Assembly (NCBI RefSeq): GCF_021026375.1
Contig: NZ_JAJNDB010000001.1
Location: 248,001 to 312,000, forward strand
Source of the DNA: Actinomycetospora endophytica
GTDB lineage: Bacteria > Actinomycetota > Actinomycetes > Mycobacteriales > Pseudonocardiaceae
DNA length: 64,000 bases
Direction of reading: 5' to 3'
Below the pieces are notes generated by a model that was not told the DNA's origin, ran no database searches, and was given only the letters and a program-made list of their open reading frames with translations. Each line of letters opens with the position of its first letter. Position 1 is the first letter of the stretch. This document shows, one piece after another, positions 60,129 to 64,000 of this stretch. The translations under genes and the position numbers were made by a program.

Positions 60129-60602
60129 ATGAGTCGAAGCCTGTCGTGGCGCACCATCGCACTGCTGGCCGTGCTGGCGGTGGTCGTGATCGGCGGCGTG
60201 TGGATCGATGCCGCGACCGGGCACCGGGACACGGTGGCAGCGGTCGGGATCTGTCAGGACGCGGCGACCAGCCGACGGGTCCCCGACCAGCAGTGCACCG
60301 GCGGCCACCCCGGTGACCGGTGGGTCTACTACCCCGCCGGCAGCACCGCCCCCGGAGTCGGTGGTGTCGCCGCCGGCGGCGCCCTCACCCCGCCGTCGAG
60401 CGGCGGGGCGGTCAGCACCGGCGGCGAGTCCGAGGACGGCGGTGAGGTCGGGAGCCAGTCCGGTGCCGGATCGAGCGGTGGGTCCGGTGGCGGCGAGGGC
60501 GGCGAGGGCGGCGGTGGTGGCTCGGGGGGCAGCTCCGGTTCCGGCTCCGGTTCCGGCGGAGGCGGAGGCGGGGGCGGCGGCGGCGGCGGCGGCGGCGAGT
60601 AG
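60129..60602 (+). CDS. Secreted or anchored protein with Gly-rich tail
   Basis: A 157-residue protein. One N-terminal helix (TIALLAVLAVVVIGGVWIDAA) is followed by a short domain with two Cys (GICQDAAT, QQCTGGHPGDRWVYY), resembling small cell-surface domains, then a tail of Ser/Gly/Glu repeats ending in a long glycine run. The tail is encoded by GGC-type simple repeats and so is likely variable. ATG at 60129; GGGGGG precedes it. Function unknown. Confidence 0.6.
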   Translation: MSRSLSWRTIALLAVLAVVVIGGVWIDAATGHRDTVAAVGICQDAATSRRVPDQQCTGGHPGDRWVYYPAGSTAPGVGGVAAGGALTPPSSGGAVSTGGESEDGGEVGSQSGAGSSGGSGGGEGGEGGGGGSGGSSGSGSGSGGGGGGGGGGGGGGE

Positions 60603-60753
60603 CCGTAACGGCGCCGCGGTCGGCGTCGATGACTCGGTTGAGCCCGGCGGACCGCCGGACCCCCGACCTGGCGGCCCCCGGGCTCGATCTCTTCTCGCAT
60701 GTTTCTGCAGTGATGGTGCATCGACGGGCTGGGGAGCCTCGTCGACGCACCCG

Positions 60754-60794
60754 GCCCGGGTTCGACCGTTGGGGCGGTCGACCCGGGCTTTTCT
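60754..60794 (+). terminator. Intrinsic terminator with T-tract
   Basis: GCCCGGGTTCGACC pairs with GGTCGACCCGGGC (one bulged T) and is followed by TTTTCT. This is the clearest factor-independent terminator in the window. It ends transcription from the Gly-rich protein gene or from a leader RNA (60640-60752) with further stems: GAGCCCGG/CCGGGCTC and GGTGCATCGACG/CGTCGACGCACC. Confidence 0.8.
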
Positions 60795-60842
60795 GTCAGC
60801 GCGGAGCGCCGCTCCCCGAACTGCTCACGGCCCCCCGTGCGG

Positions 60843-60893
60843 ATGTGCAGGACACTCGGCGACCAGGCCGGGGCCGACGAGGGAGCACCATGA
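60843..60893 (+). CDS. Met-Cys leader mini-ORF (second copy)
   Basis: Sixteen codons, MCRTLGDQAGADEGAP, related to the mini-ORF at 40940. Its TGA overlaps the ATG of a second mini-ORF (ATGA). Flanking bases CGTGCGG before the ATG and CAGGCCGGGG inside are shared with the first copy. Confidence 0.45.
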   Translation: MCRTLGDQAGADEGAP

Positions 60894-60949
60894 CGATCCG
60901 CACCAGGGGCGCCCATGTCCCGGTTCCCGTCGGGATCGTCGACCCGTGA
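60890..60949 (+). CDS. Second mini-ORF, overlapping the lipoprotein start
   Basis: Nineteen codons (MTIRTRGAHVPVPVGIVDP) behind GAGGGAG. Its TGA overlaps the GTG of the beta-propeller lipoprotein gene (GTGA). It probably couples ribosomes into the main gene rather than encoding a functional product. Confidence 0.4.
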   Translation: MTIRTRGAHVPVPVGIVDP

Positions 60950-61977
60950 TCGGTCACCGGATCACGGCGGCCGTCCTGCTCGCGGTCGCCCTGCTCGTCG
61001 GCGGGTGCGCCTCCCCGAGCCCGCCCGGGCCGGCCGCCCTGGGGCCGCCCCGGCCCGGCGTGCGCCCCGCCGCCTCGCCGGCCGATTCGCCCCCGCTGAC
61101 GGTCCCACCGGCCGGCACGGTGATCCCGGTCGGCGCCGGCGCCGAGGGCGTCGCGGTCGACCCGGCCACCCACACCGTCGCGGTCGGCGCCCACGACCCC
61201 GACCAGCTGGTCCTCGTCGACGCCCGCACCGGACAGGTCCGGGGCCGGACGACCCTGCCCGGACACCTGCGCCACCTGCAGAACGGCCCGCCCGGCACGC
61301 TGCTGGTGCCCGACGAGGACTCGAACCAGCTGCTCACGGTCGCCCTGCCCGCCGGCGCGATCACCTCGAGCCTGGTCACCGGGATCTCGCCGCACTACGT
61401 GGTCACCGCGCCGGACGGCACCCTGTTCGTGGCCAACGAGGCCGGGCATTCCGTGGCGGTCGTGCGCGGCGGTCGGGTCGTCGCGTCGCTGCCCGACGCC
61501 GTCATGCCCGGCGGCATGGCCCTGGGCGGCGGCCGCCTCGGGCTGGTCGACGTCGCCTCGGACACCCTCACTCTCTACGACACCAGCACGCTGGCCCGGC
61601 TCACCACCGTGGCGCTCGGCGACGGGCCCACCCACGAGGTCGCCGACGACCACGGCCACCTCATCGCCGCCGACACCCGCGGCGACGCGCTGCTGGTCGT
61701 CTCCCCGCAGCTCCCGCCCCTGCTCCAGGCCCGGCTGCCCCTGGCCGGATCGCCCTACGGCCTCGCCGTCGACACCCCCCGCGACCGGCTCTGGGTCACG
61801 CTCACCGGGCGCAATCAGCTCGTCGGCTTCGACACCCGGACCGACCCGCCCCGCGAGATCGCCCGGTACGCGACCGTGCGGCAGCCGAACACCGTCGCCG
61901 TCGATCCGACCAACGGCACCCTCTACGTCACCGGCGCGACCGACGGCGTCCTGGAGTCCGTCCCGGGTCCGCCCTGA
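60946..61977 (+). CDS. Beta-propeller (YncE/NHL-like) lipoprotein
   Basis: A 343-residue exported protein. The start MIGHRITAAVLLAVALLVGG leads to a lipobox-like GGC and a Pro-rich linker. About 290 residues then form propeller blades with recurrent AVDPATHTVAV, YGLAVDTPRDRLWVT and TVAVDPTNGTLYVT, the YncE/NHL type. It probably binds a ligand or partner at the surface. GTG start is coupled to the mini-ORFs. No enzymatic motif seen. Confidence 0.82.
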   Translation: MIGHRITAAVLLAVALLVGGCASPSPPGPAALGPPRPGVRPAASPADSPPLTVPPAGTVIPVGAGAEGVAVDPATHTVAVGAHDPDQLVLVDARTGQVRGRTTLPGHLRHLQNGPPGTLLVPDEDSNQLLTVALPAGAITSSLVTGISPHYVVTAPDGTLFVANEAGHSVAVVRGGRVVASLPDAVMPGGMALGGGRLGLVDVASDTLTLYDTSTLARLTTVALGDGPTHEVADDHGHLIAADTRGDALLVVSPQLPPLLQARLPLAGSPYGLAVDTPRDRLWVTLTGRNQLVGFDTRTDPPREIARYATVRQPNTVAVDPTNGTLYVTGATDGVLESVPGPP

Positions 61978-61998
61978 TCGCGGCGGCCGCCGCGACAG

Positions 61999-63897
61999 TC
62001 ACGGAGTGACGATGGCGAAGCCGGGGTCGGGAGGGTCGACGACCGCCAGCAGGATCGTCAGGACGTCCCCGACCCCGTCGATCGCGAGTCTTCCCGACCC
62101 GGTGAGGGCCTCGACCGTCGTGGCGCCGCCGAGGAGTGCGAGCAGATCGGCTCGGGTCACGCCCACCCGGGCGTCGGACCCGCCCCGGACCGTGCCCTCG
62201 CCATGGGTGAGGACACCGTTGGCGAGCCGGGACCAGTAGGCGACGCCGTCGACGGTCCAGTCGACCGCCACGGCGTGGTCCCATGCCTTCGGGCCGTCGA
62301 TCTGGATGGCGAGGCTGTCGAAGAGCTGCTCGAGGTTGAGCTGGGCGATCATGTCAGGAGACGCGGTCACGGTCGGCGTACCGGGCGTGCTGCCGCGGAG
62401 CTCGGCGGCGCCGCTGAGGAAGAAGTTGCGCCACGTCCCGTTCTCGGCGCCGAACCCCAGTTGTTCGAGCGAGGCGGCCTGCAGCTCGCGGGCCTCGGTG
62501 TTCGTGGGCTCGGCGAACACCAGGTGCCCGACCAGCTCGGCCACCCATCGGAAGTCGCCGGCGTCGTACGCGCGTCGGCCGGCGGCCAGGACCGCGTCCG
62601 GTCCGCCGATGGCCTCGACGTAGCGGCTGCCGGCGGGCTCGGGCGGGTGGCGCCAGAGGTTGGCGGGATTGCCGTCGAACCAGCCCATGTAGCGCTGGTA
62701 GACCGCCTTGACGTTGTGGCTGATCGATCCGTAGTAGCCGTGGGCGTTCCAGGCTCCCTCGAGGGCGGGCGGGACCTCGAGCATCTCGGCGATCTCGGCG
62801 CCGACGTAGCCCTTGTTGATCAGCCGGAGAGTCTGGTCGTGCTGGTAGGCGTAGATGTCCCGCTGATCGGACAGCAACCGCACGATGCGGTCCCGCTCCC
62901 AGGTGGGCCAGTGGTGGGAGGCGAACTCGACGTCCGTGGTGTCGGCGTACAGGTCGATGGCCTCGGTCAGGTAGTGGGCCCAGGCACGCGGGTCGCGGAC
63001 GAGGGCGCCGCGCAGGGTGAGCAGGTTGTGCAGGGTGTGGGTGGCGTTCTCGGCCATGCACAGGGCGCGCCGTTCGGGGAACTGGAAGTTCATCTCGGCG
63101 GGGGCCTCGGTGCCCGGAGTGACCTGGAACGTGATCCGGACGCCGTCGAGGACCTCTTCCTGGCCGGTGTGCGTGACGTCCCTGGTCGGCGGGATGAGCG
63201 TGACGGTGCCGGTGGAGGTGGTCATGCCGAGACCGGCGCCCATCTGGCCCGCGGGGCCGGCGGGGAGGGACGCGCCGTACATGTAGGCGGCGCGCCGGCT
63301 CATGGCGACGCCGGCGTAGACGTTCTCGGCGACGGCATGCTCCAGGAAGCCCCGCGGCGCCAGGACCGGGACCCGACCGGCGGCCACCTCGTCGCCGGAG
63401 ACGACGCCGCGCACGCCGCCGAAGTGGTCGACGTGGCTGTGGGTGTAGATCACGGCGGTGACGGGCCGGTCGCCGCGGTGCTCCCGGTAGAGGCGCAGGC
63501 CCGCCGCCGCGGTCTCGGTGGAGATGAGCGGGTCGATGACGATGACGCCGCGGTCGCCCTCGACGACGGTCATGTTCGACAGGTCGAGCCCACGGACCTG
63601 GTAGATGCCCTCGGCGACCTCGAAGAGTCCGTGCATGGCCACTAGCTGGGCCTGGCGCCACAGACTGGGGTTGACGGTGTGGGGCCGCGGCGTGGCGAGG
63701 GCGGGGGTCCAGGTCTCGGCGTTCCAGACCACCCGGCCGTCGTCGGCGTGGACCAGGCCCTCGGGGATCGTGCCGAGGTATCCGCGTCGGGCGTCGTCGA
63801 AGGCCGCGTCGTCGGCGAACGGGAAGCGGGACTCCAGCGCGGAGGCGGCGGCCACGATCTCGGGGCGCGCGGTGGAGGGGTCGTCGTCGTCGGCCAC
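61999..63897 (-). CDS. SdsA1-type alkylsulfatase (MBL fold, SCP2 C-terminus)
   Basis: A 632-residue protein. The MBL zinc site is VIYTHSHVDHFGGVRG, with the later MAENATHTLHNL and LASHH-like FASHHWPTW ligands; a dimerisation helical region follows and the last about 120 residues are an SCP2-like domain (AVDWTVDGVAYWSRLANGV). This is the SdsA1/BDS1 class, hydrolysing primary alkyl sulfates to alcohols. No signal peptide is visible, unlike SdsA1, so cytosolic action is likely. GTG at 63897 behind GAGGA. Confidence 0.9.
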   Translation of the reverse strand: MADDDDPSTARPEIVAAASALESRFPFADDAAFDDARRGYLGTIPEGLVHADDGRVVWNAETWTPALATPRPHTVNPSLWRQAQLVAMHGLFEVAEGIYQVRGLDLSNMTVVEGDRGVIVIDPLISTETAAAGLRLYREHRGDRPVTAVIYTHSHVDHFGGVRGVVSGDEVAAGRVPVLAPRGFLEHAVAENVYAGVAMSRRAAYMYGASLPAGPAGQMGAGLGMTTSTGTVTLIPPTRDVTHTGQEEVLDGVRITFQVTPGTEAPAEMNFQFPERRALCMAENATHTLHNLLTLRGALVRDPRAWAHYLTEAIDLYADTTDVEFASHHWPTWERDRIVRLLSDQRDIYAYQHDQTLRLINKGYVGAEIAEMLEVPPALEGAWNAHGYYGSISHNVKAVYQRYMGWFDGNPANLWRHPPEPAGSRYVEAIGGPDAVLAAGRRAYDAGDFRWVAELVGHLVFAEPTNTEARELQAASLEQLGFGAENGTWRNFFLSGAAELRGSTPGTPTVTASPDMIAQLNLEQLFDSLAIQIDGPKAWDHAVAVDWTVDGVAYWSRLANGVLTHGEGTVRGGSDARVGVTRADLLALLGGATTVEALTGSGRLAIDGVGDVLTILLAVVDPPDPGFAIVTP

Positions 63898-63922
63898 GGT
63901 GTCCTCGTCCTGTCGAAGCGGG

Positions 63923-63942
63923 CGCCTCCGATCGCGGAGGCG
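63923..63942. promoter_or_regulatory. Inverted repeat upstream of the alkylsulfatase
   Basis: CGCCTCCG-ATCG-CGGAGGCG, 26 bases before the alkylsulfatase start codon. Could be an operator or a 5' leader hairpin. Confidence 0.45.
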
Positions 63943-64000
63943 AGGTCCCCCGAGGCTTGCGGTACCGAGCGGTCCTCGCCTCATCCGTCGCGGGTGGGAC

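Noticed and set aside
1..64000. Mobile elements, tRNA/rRNA genes and CRISPR arrays
   Set aside because: No transposase or integrase motif, no tRNA arm consensus and no regularly spaced repeats were seen; the repeats present are inside genes.

Overview
The window reads as chromosome of a high-GC actinobacterium, most likely a Pseudonocardiaceae-type organism (Pseudonocardia or a relative). This is inference from the very high GC third positions, frequent GTG starts behind GGAGG sites, a mycothiol-dependent reductase homologue, an F420-type LLM oxidoreductase, class F sortase, LCP protein, FTR1 with an IdeR-like iron box, and a GlnR-like box upstream of amt. No rRNA, tRNA, CRISPR array, transposase or integrase was seen. 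Several short decayed gene fragments (12.2, 22.4 and 23.4-23.9 kb) show local gene loss.

Layout. 0-3.1 kb: IclR regulator (cut by the window start), a phthalate-dioxygenase-type reductase and a cytochrome P450, a likely self-sufficient oxidation module. 3.1-6.6 kb: SGNH hydrolase and an HD/LuxR regulator in one operon, diverging from a double NTF2-like protein; then a DnaJ-type zinc-ribbon mini-protein. 6.9-12.3 kb: small sensory and regulatory genes (two related STAS-like proteins, a well-conserved BLUF blue-light sensor, a cupin), a DMT transporter and an STAS remnant. 12.3-17.3 kb: F420-type oxidoreductase divergent from an OhrR-like MarR regulator over two abutting perfect palindromes, then PPK2, a secreted M1 metallopeptidase and a membrane protein.

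17.5-27.4 kb: a DivIVA-like coiled-coil gene translationally coupled to a membrane protein with a sigma-4-like HTH inside and a long disordered tail outside, followed by a membrane-anchored HtrA protease; then small enzymes, an ECF sigma factor, a frameshifted WD40 remnant, a MurL-like epimerase and an exported alpha/beta hydrolase. 27.5-34.9 kb: an 816-residue zinc-finger/coiled-coil/repeat protein, a beta-lactamase-fold lipoprotein, a PNPOx-fold protein, an STAS-like protein, a Baeyer-Villiger-type monooxygenase with an inverted-repeat operator, and an orphan TraB/FtsK-like N-terminal domain.

35.1-40.3 kb is the most unusual region: a LAL-type LuxR regulator, an 84-residue Gly/Asn-rich peptide gene with a near-consensus ribosome site, a perfect 14-bp hairpin, and a membrane M50 metalloprotease carrying a possible PqqD/RRE-like N-terminus and a SNase-like C-terminal domain, all on the minus strand. 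It looks like a candidate ribosomally made, processed and exported peptide system. 41-42.5 kb: a cell-surface protein and class F sortase separated by a perfect 32-bp palindrome; the surface gene is preceded by a Met-Cys mini-ORF nearly duplicated before the lipoprotein gene at 60.9 kb.

42.6-48.6 kb: HAD hydrolase, Rv2466c-like reductase, GrpB-family protein, a coupled pair of MEDS-STAS and MEDS-HATPase proteins, and a Tat-exported phosphatase. 48.7-53.4 kb: iron uptake (FTR1 plus 7Fe ferredoxin) and nitrogen uptake (amt plus divergent PII). 53.4-57.4 kb: envelope proteins (NAGPA-type, LCP, DUF5666 lipoprotein). 57.5-64 kb: FAD monooxygenase divergent from a TetR-VOC fusion regulator over a 30-bp near-palindrome, an NTF2-like protein, a Gly-rich secreted protein, a structured intergenic RNA with a clear intrinsic terminator, a beta-propeller lipoprotein and an alkylsulfatase.
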